Positions 1-14,700 of a stretch of DNA of 64,000 nt are shown here, one piece after another. The notes beneath the pieces are model-generated. The model had not been told where the DNA came from. It was given only the letters and a program-made list of their open reading frames with translations, and searched no databases. The stretch spans positions 3,728,827 through 3,792,826 of the forward strand of contig OX345646.1 in NCBI GenBank assembly GCA_947044365.1, written 5' to 3'. The position numbers and the translations under genes were made by a program. Position 1 is the first letter of the stretch. Each line of letters begins with the position of its first letter. This stretch comes from Petrosia ficiformis (taxonomy: Eukaryota > Porifera > Demospongiae > Haplosclerida > Petrosiidae).

Positions 1-965
1 AATTGCACGCTCCGTTGACAACTTACACGCCCTCAAAGTTTGACAGCTAAAATAATTAAAATGCCTAAAAAAGCATTTCTAAATTTTTTACACGTTTTCC
101 GTGTTATATTCCGTTTACGTAAGCATGTGGTACAGAAAGAGATGGTTTAAAGGTTTATTTTAGCATTTAGATAGTTTGTAATCGTTTTTTGGACAACTAA
201 ATAGTTGAAATATTGTAGTTCACTTCCAGATTAGAGAGTATTCTTCAGCAATGACGGCCAAAATGGACAGATAGAAACAGTGAGTAACATTAATTAAATG
301 CTGTTGTCATTATTGATGTTTAATTGAAGTATGTATAAACTATTATATACCATCAGACTGTTGAAAACAGATGTGATATATATATATACTTACCTATGTT
401 AAGTGTGACGATTAAGATCATTTATAAGCTTGATTAATTGTCACTGTTTTTAAAGCTATCCATATTATATTTATTAATAGACTAAAGTGTAAAATTATTG
501 TGATATAAATAATAGTGGCAAGTAGTATTAATAATGAAACAATAAAACATGTATGTGAACAAATTAATCTTTTATTTAGGCTTTTCTTTAGAGTATAAAA
601 ATCACTGGAGGTATATCACTACTGAGACCTTTCTCATCATCACCAATACCTTCTTCATCATCACTGAGACAATCTTCATTATGAAAATCAGTTTAAATGT
701 TGTTTATTTATTGTTTATGATAGTAAGATTAATAAAGAAAGTATGTTGCTATGCGTTGCTATGGACTCGTCCGTTAGCGTCCGCGTTACATTCCGTTGTT
801 TCTACTCCGGGTATTCAGCAATGGCTGATGCACGGTCACATAAAACGTCTCCTACAAATGCAGTAAACCTAGCTGGAAGACTTTAGACTATCTCAGAGGA
901 AGGGTAAGTTACCTATAATCATAAACCAAGTAAAATCTCGACTTCGACGAGTGATCGCTAAATTA
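1..965. other. Unassigned AT-rich sequence
   Basis: No coding exon, RNA gene or terminal repeat could be supported here. The open frames present lack splice context and any recognisable family. A short frame beginning MADARSHKTSPTNAVNLAGR (824-889) ends quickly and is not convincing. Confidence 0.5.
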
Positions 966-1470
966 GCTATTTTGGCTTATAACTCAAAATCAATAATTGC
1001 GGTAGAATCGCCTTTTTCTCAGACTCGGTCACATATATATATATTTTCTTGTGTCCACTTACGCGAGTATGCGTTGTATACGTAGTTAAGGAAGTTACAT
1101 CATTCCCGGGGGCTTGGTCAATTAATGGGCGTGGCGCGTAAAAGAACGCGCGATCATTGATCAAGCTCTACACAGCAGCAGAAAGAAATCTGTGTAGCTT
1201 ATGTAGAAACTGGAACTAATAGCTAGCTATTCTGCCTGAAATATATTCCTAAAGTTCTACAAGGTCCTTTGAAAGGTCAGGAGAGTAGATAATCAAAATA
1301 ATAAGCTGTTGTCTTTCATGCTTGATAAAGTCAGCCATGATTACCGAATGCTGGACACCACAAAGCAGTCATAGAGATATGTTTATCTTTACTTAAATTT
1401 GTAAAGCAATCATAGGGATGTTTTTATGGCCCGTAGGGCCATCCCTATAATTGCTTTCCACGGGGTTTAA
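966..1470. repeat. Interspersed repeat family R1 with nested short repeat
   Basis: Contains GGGCGTGGCGCGTAAAAGAACGCGCG preceded by an AT tract and TTCTTGTGTC, then AGAAACTGGAACTAATAGCT, then TCAGCCATGATTACCGAATG, and ends GGCCCGTAGGGCCATCCCTA. The same blocks recur in reverse order and orientation at 26430-26880. Positions 1-965 before it hold no gene I can support. Confidence 0.5.
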
Positions 1471-1930
1471 TGTATATATATATATATAATTATATATATA
1501 TTCTTGTGTCACTTGCGCGACTATGCGTTGTATACGTAGTTAAGGAAGTTGCGTCATTCCCGGGGGCTCGGTCAATTAATGGGCGTGGCGCGTAAAAGAA
1601 CGCGCGTTTGAGCTACAGACCAGCCAGGAAGATTCAGAAAGGATGTAAAACTGCTAATAACTGTTGTATATAGCAGAGAAACAGTATAGATATTATGCAA
1701 GAATCTTTAACAAGTAAGTATGATAAGTTATTGAGTTTCAGACACGAGGAAGTCATCATTTAGAACCTTGAAGGAGTACCTCAGTCAGTTCATCAGACAT
1801 CTGTGTATTTAGACTGCAATTAGGCTTACACTTACGTCTTCAGGCCCCAGGAGTACACAGAAAGGTAGAGACACTAGTGCCATCAGCAATGCTTAATACA
1901 TAGTCATCACAAAGCAAATATAGGGATGTT

Positions 1931-2560
1931 TTTTTCTCTATATACACTTGTTCTCTTCAAACATGCTCATATTTATATCTTTGTAATCATTTATTACTGT
2001 TTATTAGCATTCTAAAGCACACATATACTGTACTAGTCAGTATTATATTATACATGTATACACAGTAACTACACTAGGGAGTATTGTGTTCATGTACATG
2101 TATATATACATGTACATGTATATAAATACAGTAGTGAGTTTTATATACTGTACATGTACATACAGTAGTTATTATTGTATACATGTACATGTACACATAT
2201 ATAAAAACAGTAATAGTGGGGAGATTGGGTGTATGGTCCTGCAGGACCCTCTGATTTTGTTTCTGGTGACTTCAGTGAGACATTATTGCATTTTTAAATA
2301 CATGTACATTTGGTTTGAAATCTGGGGGGGGGGGGGGGTGGTAGGGAGTAGGTGTGATATCTCTCCATTTCATAGTTGTAAAACACACTACTCACTGGTG
2401 TAGTTACTATACAGCAACTATAGTTATTAATAATCATAATAATTATTAATTCTTTTCAATCAATAGATTAACAGCAAAGATGATATGAAATCACATTGCT
2501 AAGAATGCCAAGATGGTGGAATCATCAAACTGTGTAATTATAGAACGGTGAAAGAATATT
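1931..2560. repeat. Copy 1-specific microsatellite-rich block
   Basis: Lacks a counterpart in copy 2, where the flanks are joined near 43460. It contains repeated TACATGTA-type palindromic strings and a run of 15 G at 2324-2338. No gene is seen. Confidence 0.6.
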
Positions 2561-3840
2561 TTTACTTGTTTAAAACCGATATCGAATAAAACTGATTCCA
2601 AAATAAATTATGTTGTGAAATCATGAAATGTAAAATTAATTGTCAAATATAACGTCATATGATATATGCAGTACTAGTGTTTCCCCCAAGATAAATATTA
2701 AGGACGGAAGAACTCAAGTGCATTAGTGGTATATGATGTTGGTGTTTGGTGGCATCACCAAACTGAAATTTGTACACTTAATGTCATAGTGATGCAAAAT
2801 GGTGGGGGATGTGTGCATGTGATGCTAAATATTGAAAAGTAAAGAAGCACATGATGTTAAGAGGAGGGGGTGGGGGGTCTTGCGGTTGTGTCTCTGTGAC
2901 GTCAAGCATACAAGCTTCAGTTTGGTGACACCCCTTATAAACAGTGTTTTTCAACATAAACTTAAAAATTAAAGAGTGGGGAGTGCTGTGGTACCATTCT
3001 TTGGGGGAACGCTGATATATGTCAGTTTTACTAATATATGATGTATTATTTCTGGGAAGTGTGTGGTTTTCAATCATGTAGGAGTGTTCACATAATATAT
3101 TATTATTTTATGATCATGCAACTGCAATTTAAACATGCATCATGTATATATAACAGTGATCTTAGTCATATGTATATACATATAGTAAGAAATGGATAAA
3201 GGATGGTAAAAAAAAGGAAAACTTTAAAAATTAAAAAAATTAAACTGCCAATGAATATAATCTGATCTCAATTCCTGAGCTCTTCTCTTTGCTTGATTAT
3301 GAGTCATAAGTGACATCACTTCTCTAGATCTATGCCTATATAGGTTGACTTATATCTGATCTTAATTATTGATCTCCAGGGTAACAAGAATGTACAGACA
3401 ATTTGCCAGTGATGTTGCAGGGGTGTAACAAAGGTTAAATGAGGGACATGCACATATAAATAGGAATACAAAAGATTATATACAAATGATATGTACATAC
3501 ATGTTATATTAATACTCTTGGTTATTCCTCCTTGTGTGTGATACATGTGAGTGAGAGGAGATGTTTTAATGGGTTTGTCTAAACCCCCCTTAAGCTTTCA
3601 GTCCTCAGTTTAATATCATGGTTGAAAAATAGTCTCACTAGCCAGAACTTCCCTAACTTGTAGAGTGGAAATGGGAGCGTCATGCTAGCAAGACTAGTTG
3701 GAAAATATAATGGAGAAGTGATGTTATATATAGTGGGTAAAGCCTAGCTCGGCAAGCAAGTTTGGTAATCAACAGGAGGAAGATCCAGAGTATATATATA
3801 TATCAAGTTATTAAGACATTTTATTAACTTGTTAATATTT
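2561..3840. other. 3' flank of copy 1 gene, no supported exon
   Basis: Aligns with about 43470-44790. The two copies differ by frame-breaking indels and G-run length changes, which argues against coding. Reading frames seen on the minus strand do not stay open in both copies. It may contain the 3' UTR of the receptor-like gene. Confidence 0.5.
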
Positions 3841-3847
3841 ACCTTAC

Positions 3848-3922
3848 CAAGTGGTGTCCACTTGTATGGTTTTCGGAAACCACATACCATCAAAGTGAAT
3901 ATGTCTGGCCATAGATTCGTTG
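3848..3922 (-). CDS. Copy 1 exon 14, candidate C-terminal exon
   Basis: A 75-nt stretch with acceptor AACAG and donor GTAAGG, matched in copy 2 at 44800-44874. In the phase that copy 2 supplies it reads ATNLWPDIFTLMVCGFRKPY, then KWTPLG. In copy 1 the frameshift at the end of exon 13 would bring it in out of frame. The continuation after its donor was not found. Confidence 0.4.
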
Positions 3923-6900
3923 CTGTTAGTAGGATGGTACATAGACAATGAATTTGAAGTGATCATTACTCATTAACAGGATGTGTTCAAATAACTTCAT
4001 TAATTAACAATGTGAATTTAAAAACATACAATAACAATTATTAATTATACTAACAGTATGTAATTATACAGTTCATTCAGTTTCAGTTTATTATCAAATG
4101 TAAGTCACATGAATCGCCTCATAATCCTATATAAGAGAAAAAGATTATTATTATAATATAATAGTAATACATATGGAGTTTTCAACTAACATAATGTGTG
4201 CATACAAAAACATATACACCATAATATATAATACTCACCTGATAATTGTTCAACATCTCATTAGCAATTCTTGTTAATCCTGCATTTCGCTGTATCTTTA
4301 ATACCTCACAGAACTTTACTAATATATCTGATCTTTTGAAGACTTTCAGAGATCTGTAAACCTCATCTAGTAGCTTGCTGGATTTCTGGAATCGAGAGAG
4401 TCCTATAGTAGTTAGCACATTTTCTTTCACCGAATCAGGAACAAGATCAGCTGACCACATGTCGACAGCTAATTTGTCAGGATTACTAATAATACCTAGT
4501 AATTCTGAGGTATGCTTCTTGAGTATAATATGAGGAGATATGTCTGCTGTAGGTAACAAGTTGGCGTCAGAAGTGGTAGTGACTTTGAGTGGTGTGGTTA
4601 ACACAGGAACTGCACAAAGATAGTTGAATGCTATAATTATGTTTAATTATGAATTACCAGTATAGTACCTGTAGTGTGTGGTGTTGTATGGGACGATGTT
4701 AAATGGGAAGAGTTTGTTCCTCTGTCTCTTTGAAGACGATCATGTACTCCTATAATATAGTTATACAAATACACAATTAAAATTACATGATAGTAAATAT
4801 TGTAATATTATAAGTACAATTAATATTGATATTAATTTTGATATCACTTTGTTGTACTATGTAATTATAAATTATGAGGATATTATTACTATTATACCTG
4901 TTAATACTGTATCATCAATTTCATCCTGTGAGACTGTACACAAAGTGGAAATGTGTGGTTGAGGAACACCTGTATATATAAAAGGAACATGAAAGTAGCC
5001 TTGTCGTGAAATAGGTATGATAGAATAAGAAAACAAAATTCCTTGTTGTTATTACGAAACATGCTTTGACTATCACTAAGTGTAATACATTTTGTGTTGT
5101 AAATCATAAACAGACAGTAACTCAGGTGATTCATAGTCAATTGGTCGGAGATATTCTTCACTAAAATGCCAGTAATAATTATGTACTAACAGTTAAAGGG
5201 AATTTGAATAGAAATGTATGATAAATTTTCTACAATTATACTTAACAGTACAATTATAATAAGATACCTGCTAAAGTTTTATCGTTCACAGTTCCAACTG
5301 CTCTCAGTGTTGACTTATCTAAGGATTTAACATATCCATAAAGCATACACACACAAACAAACATTACAAGTATTAGAAATAATTGAGAGATCAATATACT
5401 GATTATGTTATATGTACATTACAAATGAATAACTTACCATCATTGTTATCTCGTTCATCAAACCACGATACATATCTCTTATCAAACAATTGAATAGGAG
5501 GTAGTGTCAGATCTTCAGTACATTTGGTGACTAGTTTTCCATCAACAAAAGACACCTTTGCTGGATGTGGAGGCATGGACGTCTTGTGCTCATTCTGACA
5601 TCGAAGTGTAGGAGTAACATGTGCTACTGATGTATCATAGTGCAATACACTGACACAGGAAAATAGAACTTCAAGTATTGCTTGAAGAATAATTCTGCAA
5701 CGAGCTCCAGGTAATCCAGTGTAATATATCTCCAGCCAGTTGTGACAATCCATCAATCCTACTGATCCATCCAGGTCCTCAGAGTCCAAATGAACAGAAT
5801 ATCGTAACTGTTGAATGGACTCATGCAAAGTAAAGATGGGTGAAGTACTCCTTTTCATTAGAGCAACAACTAAAGCAGCAAAAACACCCTAACATGTAAA
5901 TGAGAATGTAATTTAATATGATAGGAATGTTGTGATAAGGTATATAAAATGATTCAAATTTATGAGTTGATAATTGAATTGTGTTCCCAAATCTGAAATA
6001 CCTGTGGTATTACTTTGTGCTTGAAGCAAAGTAGCAAAGGCTCACAGCTTTGTGAGAATTTCTTCTTCTCATCTTCAGTGATATAACGAGTGGGTAGAGC
6101 AGATGGAAGGAAGTACAGGAATGGAGTAGTCTCTCTTACAGGAGCAATAATGAATAAATACTGGAGAAGCTCAATGAGGTGATTTTGTGTGAAGAGATTG
6201 GGAAAGAACTCAAGAGAGAGGTAGAGAAGTAACTCCTCTGAAAATAGTCCTTTACGAATGAGTTCTTGTTGCGTGCCTGGTGGAAGGACTAAATCTTTTG
6301 TGAGTAATTCCTTCGGATAGTCAATGAAGGACACCCTAATGAGTGAAGTGACCATATCAAGAAGGTACTGCGGGTTAGTAAACACCACATGAGGGAGAAC
6401 AGGGAAATAGAGGAACAAGCTAAGTGAGTTCAAGTATTTAATACACTGGGAAACCTCTTGCTTCCCCATTCCTATTTTCATGCCAATCTGTTCACAGGTA
6501 TCTAATGTCACCATACCATGTGCTACTTTTAGTGACTCTTCTTTCACCTTAACCTCAAACATGTACCATCGTATGGGAATTTTGATTGGAATAGGTTTGT
6601 TGCTACAAGTGATACGCTTACGAATCTCCGATGATATATTTTCACGGTTCGACTTGCACAAATTATTGACTGGGAAGATGAGTTTTTTGTTATGTTCATT
6701 ATAGAACACAAGATGCTCTTTGTACTCTCTCAGAGCATGAAGCAACTGTCGATTCTTCTCTGCAAGTGTTTCGATAGATTTTAAGAAGCCCTTGATACCA
6801 TGTGTATGATCATGATAGGTACCAACCACAACGAACAAAGGCTTTACCTCTCCTAATCCTTTGTTGACAGTGTATTTTGAGGAGACAATAGAACGAACAA

Positions 6901-9900
6901 AAGATTGAATGAGTTGTATATATGTCATCTGTAGTACTGCTGGTTGAGTCAACACTTTCCCATTAATTGAGTAGACAAAAGTAGGTTTATCATTGAGATG
7001 TTGTGTTAATTTCAAGACAATGATATTAATTACATTGTCATGAATGAAGGCTCGTGATATATCAGCAAATTGTGGTTGTCCACCACTATCTAAAACATTG
7101 ATCCAGGTAGATTCATGGAGAGCACCTGATGTTTTACCTTGTGCTAACGATTGGAGAACTTCTTCAGGGAAGTGCGAAGGATCTGGAATTAATTTGGAAT
7201 CCTCATTATCCATACATGCATCTGTATGAGCAGAAATAGATAATAGTTTTTCTACTGTTGTTGCTAAAACTGGAAGGATGGCTTGACGTTTATATATTTC
7301 ACCTTCTCCCTCAATACATGATGGAGTATCCTCAACTACAGATGTAATCTGAGCTATACTGGTTTGTTGATGACTGGAGATTGGTGCGATCTCTTCCCTA
7401 TCAAAGGAACCAACCAATCGAGCTGCTTCTGCCATCATTAGCTTCAACTCTGGAATGCCAATTGTACTCCATACATTCCCTTCATCATGAGCAGCTACCC
7501 TTTGAATGGCACGTATTGGACGATTACCTATTGGTGTACTGTGGTGATGCTTAGGAGGTTTCCAATTAAACAGGAGGTGTAAGAACGATGTCTTTCCTGT
7601 TGCAGGAGGACCCATGATTGCAATCCTCAGGATATTAATATTGACCCAGCCTTCTTGCATTGCACGGGTGAAAATGTTTTTGTCTGGAAAAGAAATGGAT
7701 ATTTAAAGTGAATGATTTAATTACTCTTATATTGCAATCTGTTGTACATTAATATTTCTTCCTGTCTATCTACATGGAAAATCATGTGATCATTAATCTA
7801 GTACAGAGGAAAAAACACACATCACAACACATGTACCACCACACACAAAATATACATATAATTATAGTATGTAATTCATAATTATCTGTAAAATATAATT
7901 TAAAAACCCACAAAGACTTACAAATAACTGCAGAACATTTAAAAGCTACAGTGGCTTATAAAGTTTAACAGATGTGATGGCTAAGAAAAGTTAACAGCTG
8001 TAATGAGTTAGAAATTAGAATGAAGATTTAGGAACAGCTACAATGGCTTAGAGAGGAATAGAGCACTCAATGCCCAGTCTTAAGACTTGTGAATGGTGGG
8101 TGAAAATTGTACAAGAAAAGATCTCAAAATCCTCATGTTACTTTCATGAATATGTACTGATGATATTACCCCTTAAGACTACATTGAATACAAAAGGCTT
8201 TAGCTATAATCAAAAGGCTTTAGCTATAATATACATGTATATTAGTTTAGACACATTAGTATTAATACTGAAGACTCATTTTTTCCTCTGAAATGGAGAA
8301 TGAAAACACTCATTTTCACTCTCATTTTACTATCTTCAGGTACATTTATTCCCATCTCATGTAGCATAAGGATCCTTACACTCTCTAGGTATATACATGA
8401 ATACATATATCCCATGAGATTAGTACTATTTTGAATTGGGATGACCCTATAATACTTTTATTATCGTGGACAAAGTACCTCTTCCAGATTTCAGACCCAT
8501 ATTAATACACATGAATAATACACAAACAGAAGTAGATGAAGCAGGTTGATACATTTAATTAGTTAAAGGTGATCATGTATGCTTCTTGAAATTCTATGCA
8601 TCCAGAGTGACTGAAAAGATGATCCGAAAAAGCGCAAATATTTTAGCTCCTAGATTATTAGGGTGTGGCTAAATGTGTACTTGTTTAATATTATACATAT
8701 TCTCAATGTTACTTCCTTTCAATTATTTGTCGGCTAATATTATACATTCAAGTCGCTATGAGTGTCATGAGTAAAGAAGGGGGTGCAAATGCACCCCCTG
8801 GATCTGACACTATAACAATTTCATGTACATGTGTACATATACTATGGATAATGTGTTGTATCCACAAACTACACAGAATAAAAGTAATTTAAAATATTTC
8901 ATGTGACAATTGGGATTGTACTACCTATTGTATCAATTCCTGTGTTCATATACAGGTATGTATTTAGTATGTATGTGATGATATGAATGATTAAAATGAA
9001 CTGACCTGCTTCAATAAATACTTCTCTCATCTCTGGTGACCTTGCATACTGACGAGGAGTTCTACCATTCTATAGTATAGAATAGTTAATTATGCAATTA
9101 TACAGTTTATAATAATGATAATAATTATCCAGGATAGTATGGGTTTGGCTACACCATTTTGCCTGCTCTAATTTAACTTCAATAGTGTGTGTTTGGCTAT
9201 GTATACCATAATTCTAATTATACAAAATATTTACATTTTATTATGGTTATCCTTACACAGGGGTAGTCACTTTTATGATTCAATACTATACACTGTAACT
9301 ACACTAATTACACATGTATTCATTATTATATCTACAAAACCAATTACAAGTATAGAATATACAGTAAGTACACAAGGTTTTAATTATTACTAGTGAAGAA
9401 TAATAATAATGATCTTCTAATTACTCCTCAGTAAGTTTTACACTTCATAATCATAAAACTGTGAATACTTTAATTTCATTATGGGATATCCTCTGAGACA
9501 TACATGTACAACATAGAATACATGTTAGCAAAAATATCTTTGAGCTTGTATTGTTATAATTATACTAATCCTCTAACACATATATTATAATGCTCAACCA
9601 CAGAACACTCACTATATGATGATATTGTTGTCATGTGTCTAGTGTATAAAGGATATGTTGTTCAAGTGAACATGACAATGTAGATATAATTATACATATC
9701 AAACCATACTGTGAAATAAATATGATTCACAGTATATACCTGAAGATTCAATGAGTTGTACAAAGACATTAGATATTTACATTATTATACACATTTGTAG
9801 TTTGTTTGATATGAAACAAATCATTACCTTATCAGATATACTTGTCTTTGCACCAGCCATTATCAGCATATGAACAACTTCAGCATTATTCTTAACTACT

Positions 9901-11688
9901 GCGTCATGAAGAGGTGTACGTCCAAGAATCTATAGAAAGACAAAATAAATAGTCATAATAATCACAATAGTACTTAATGATTATAACATAAAACTTTGTG
10001 ACCTTAACTATAATATGAACAAAAAATCAGTACCTTATTAGGTATATTGATCTTTGCACCGGCACTGATTAGCTCTTGAGCCACTTCAACATTATTCATA
10101 ACTACTGCTTCATGAAGAGGTGTATCTCCATCCTGATATAGAAAGACAAAATAAATAGTCATAATAATTACAATAGTACTGAATGATTATAACATAAAAC
10201 TTTGTGATCTTAACTATAATTAGTTAATTATAACTTTGGGTACAATTTCCACATGTATATGAAATCTTGGTTGATATTACATATAATTTGTATATTCATT
10301 TATAGTATTCATGTATTATTATATTAGTTGAGAATTAATTAATGGATTATCACTATTAGAAGACAACAAATAAATTAATAAACCAAACTTAACAAGTGTT
10401 ATTATAACTATTAGAAGAATTAATTAACTAACTTAATTGAAGCTGAGGAAGAGCATTATTTGGAAATGATGGTGAGGATTTATAGAGTGTGTAAATTAGA
10501 AAAAATTCAAGAAATGGTAGAAATTATAGTAGTCTAGGTACATGTATTATGAAACATCAGAATGTTTCTTATGAAGGTAAATACTATGTGGACATATGTA
10601 TATCAACTCATTAGATATCACATAGTACATTTGTACACATGTATGTACATTATAAGAATTAGTGATCACTGGCAAATTACAAGCAGTTAGATGGCTGCCT
10701 ATCTCATCACACCAGAAGTCACCTGACAATTATATTGTACGTACATGATAACAGTATGTTGCCATAGCAACTAGTCTGTGAGTACTAGTTTTGTTTCATT
10801 ATGGGATAACATATGAGACATAATTATATGTACATAACAGTTAGTGACAAATTACTTTGCTTTGGATTGATATATGGTAATCTAGGACTGTACTCTATCT
10901 AACATTCATATAATACTCAACTACAGAACATTATAAACTGTGTGTCTACTGTACAAAGGATAATTATGTTGTTTAAATGAACATGACAATGTAGATAATG
11001 ACTGTATTTATACATATGAAGCCATACTGTGAACTAAATGTGGTTCACAATATATACATGATGATTCAATGAACCATTAACTGTTCATTATCATTGTTTG
11101 CTTAATGTAAAAAAAATTAATCATTACCTCGTCAAGAGAGTCTATGTTAGCATTAGCATCAATTAATATACGAGCCACCTGAATCCTATTGCACATTGCA
11201 GCAATATGAAGAGGAGTAAATCTAGACTGATATTGAAAGTCAAATAAATAGTACAGTAAAAAACCAATGTGATACAAAATGTTTGTGATATTATAATTAT
11301 AATAGTTAGTTAAACATAACTCTGCATACATGTTACAAATGAATAGGATATCTTACTTGATATTTCATATAGTTGACTTAATTGTAGTATTAGTTGAGGA
11401 GTACTGAATTATCACTATTATATTAAATTAATCAACCAACTTAATAGTTTGAAATAATGGTGAGGGTTTATAGTTTATAAATGTTATACTATCATGTCAT
11501 CACAAATGTGGACATTCTCTGAGATTAGTATGAAATTTGCCTTAATACGATCATCTTTGACTATCACATTTTCTCAGATATTCGGCAAGTGGATGGCTGA
11601 GGATGTGACTAGGAGATATGTCCTATATTACCTACATGTAAGTCTAGTTACACACTTGCTCTTGACAGATATACCGTGTATATAATAT

Positions 11689-11730
<42 letters not shown>

Positions 11731-14700
11731 ACATGGCTTCGAGGTGTGTATCAGTAATATCAGACCTGAACCACGAGATAGAAGCCCGAGGCGAAGCCGA
11801 GGGCTGCTATTGAGTGGTGAAGGGTTGATATTGCTGATACACACCAAGAAGCCATGCTATATATAATATATTCTATACCTAACATGTACATCAATGTTAC
11901 CTGACATCTACAGTTCTAGTTCTACGCTCCTTTTTCCAAATCTTTTCAATTTACAACTTGACTGTGCATTCTCAGACTGATGCAATCTATTATGAATATC
12001 ATTATAGGTCTTATTTCAGCCCTGTGGTTTCATATCCACATGTGGTTGGGTGTATATCGCGTATAAAACACCTGTCGGTAACTTTGATGTGACTGTTCGC
12101 TGTGGTATATATATATATATATTATATATAATATAATTACGTAAGTAAGTAAATTATATGTATGTACATTACTATTTTACTATGTATCGGTATAATAGGT
12201 TAGTATTTAAGTACCCTGATAAGAAAAGACTTAAGTTTTGTAATTAGCAAATAGCCCTTTTTTGAGCATTTGCAATTTTAAATATTCACAAATGCTACTT
12301 ACTATACCACCCACTATCAATCCAAACAAAATCATGCATTTAGTGGTTTAGTCAACATAATATATAGAGTTCATTTTTGAAAGCAGTATGAAGGGTCACC
12401 ATATCTTCATTTGTTTACCTTTGCCTTTTCTAATTCCTCTAAATCACTTAGTACAAACAGATTCACATTTATCAACAAATGACTTCACTAATTAAATTGT
12501 TTGCTGAATCAATGGCAGAAGATAGGACACTCAAATATTGTGTTCCCATTGAACAGAATCTGTCTTAATTCAAGTAATGATACAATCACATCATGTGTAT
12601 TCACATGCTTTTCTACAACACCTTCATTTACAATACTTTAGTGATTTGTGTTTTCATGAATGGCATTATTCACAACAAAATATAATTATGGAGAAAAAAA
12701 GTATCTCTATGTTTGGTTTTAGGATGGTGTGGTGTACGACATTTAGTAATCTGTCATGGCTGACTTTATTATGCCTCAAACAAAACAGTTTTTTACAATT
12801 ATTATTTTGATTATCTACTCTGCTTTTTTGAAAGGTTGTAATTGAATTATAAGAATATATTTCAACAGCTAGAACCACTATTAGTTCCAGTTTTTACGTA
12901 AGCTTAGCATGTGTAGAAACTGGAACTAATGAGCTACAAGCAGTCAAGCAGCTTTCTTCCTGCTGCTCTAGCACACATTTCATTACACACCACACCTACT
13001 AATTGACTGAGTGCCTGGCAATATCCATAAGGTGGAACTTTAGCGGATACGGGTTTCAATAGTTAACAATACTTCCTGTTATTCATGATATTTATTACTT
13101 CACACGTTTGCCACCAGAAATAATTGATTATTGGAATGTTTGTTAAATGCTGTGGAAAGCAATTGTAGGGATGGACCTGTGGGTTATAAAACTTCCTAGT
13201 GAAATGATATATTATGTGATCATCCATACAATAAAGTACAACTCATCTAAAAAAAAACCATACATATATATTATGTAGCATATGACTCGAAGGTAAAAAC
13301 AACCCTTCATGATTTTCTCATGTGATGTTTTGTCAAGTCAAGTACATTAATTTTAAACACTATTCAGTCATTTTGTACAGGAAACAGATAAAATACATTA
13401 GTCAAGAAGCCTAATGATACCAAATTTCATTGGATTTCTATATAAAATGACTGAATATGTATTCTGTGATGAATTGTACCTTTTAACATGAACAGTCACT
13501 TTCTTTACACTATCACAAATTATTATGATTTTATTAATACTGGAAATCATATAACACTACAATATATACTTGTTAGTCATGTTATAATATTGATCTTGAT
13601 ATATACTCACCCCATTAGTTATATTAACATCTGCTCCATCAGCAATCAAATCTTTTATTTTCTGAATATTTCCATCCTGTACTGCAACACATAACTGTTG
13701 ATTCTAAAGTAATTAGAAATAGTATAATATAAAATATGTTTTATTATAAATAATAATTCTCACTAATAAATTAATAACAAAACTGATCATAAACTTGTTA
13801 TAATTAATAAAATATCTCAAGTTAGTACATTTGTATACTCTATTACATGAATATATGTAATGTATTATTAGTTTAGTACTGGTGAGGAATTCAATTACCT
13901 GACTTTAAGTATAGTACAAATGTACAATATTATCAAATTATTATCCTATATCATGAGTCACATGATGTAACAAAGTACTAATTAATTTCTATGATTATGA
14001 GTTAATCATAGTCAATAGAAGTGTGGTCATTGTTCAAATACTCATTTGCTCTTTTTGTTCAGTAGCTTAATTTCAATATCTTTCTATTATTATACATGTA
14101 TATAATCAAGTTACATTCCTAAAATGTACAAGACTAGTGAAGAAAAGGATCCATCCACACATAATCTTACTTAAAACAGGATCCATTACCAGTGATCAGT
14201 ACTAATAATAATTATTATGTAAACAAATTTCACAGACACATGTATTATGTACATGTATACTGACATACCAATTCCCGTTGCCGGTGCCAATCCATTTGTA
14301 GTGGTTTTCCAATATGTTGAATTTCAGTATTATCAAATATCTAAACAATTAGTAAGTAAATAATGAGATAGTAACAATTTATATATTTATTTCACAGGTT
14401 TCTGAATAATATCAGGAGTATATGATAGTAATGGAGTATTTAACAGGAACATTGACACAGTTTCTACATGTAATATTCACTATTCTAAATATAAAATCAT
14501 GCCACATCCTTACAACTATACTGTCATATAATATAGTATATTGAACATTACATGAAGAAGTACAAATATGTAAACTTTATAAGTTCCGGTAATTCCATCA
14601 TCATTTATATACGTGTATATTTTAATAGTTGTGGGAAATGTAATTCATAAAATACATTTACCACAACTATATATTAAATGAAGGAAAATAGAAATCAATA

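Noticed and set aside
549..866. Frame of 105 residues near the window start
   Set aside because: No splice context, no recognisable domain and AT-driven composition.
8070..8291. 73-residue frame identical in both duplicated copies (49274-49495)
   Set aside because: It lies in an intron of the minus-strand gene, on the opposite strand, with an internal tandem duplication; identity is explained by the young duplication.
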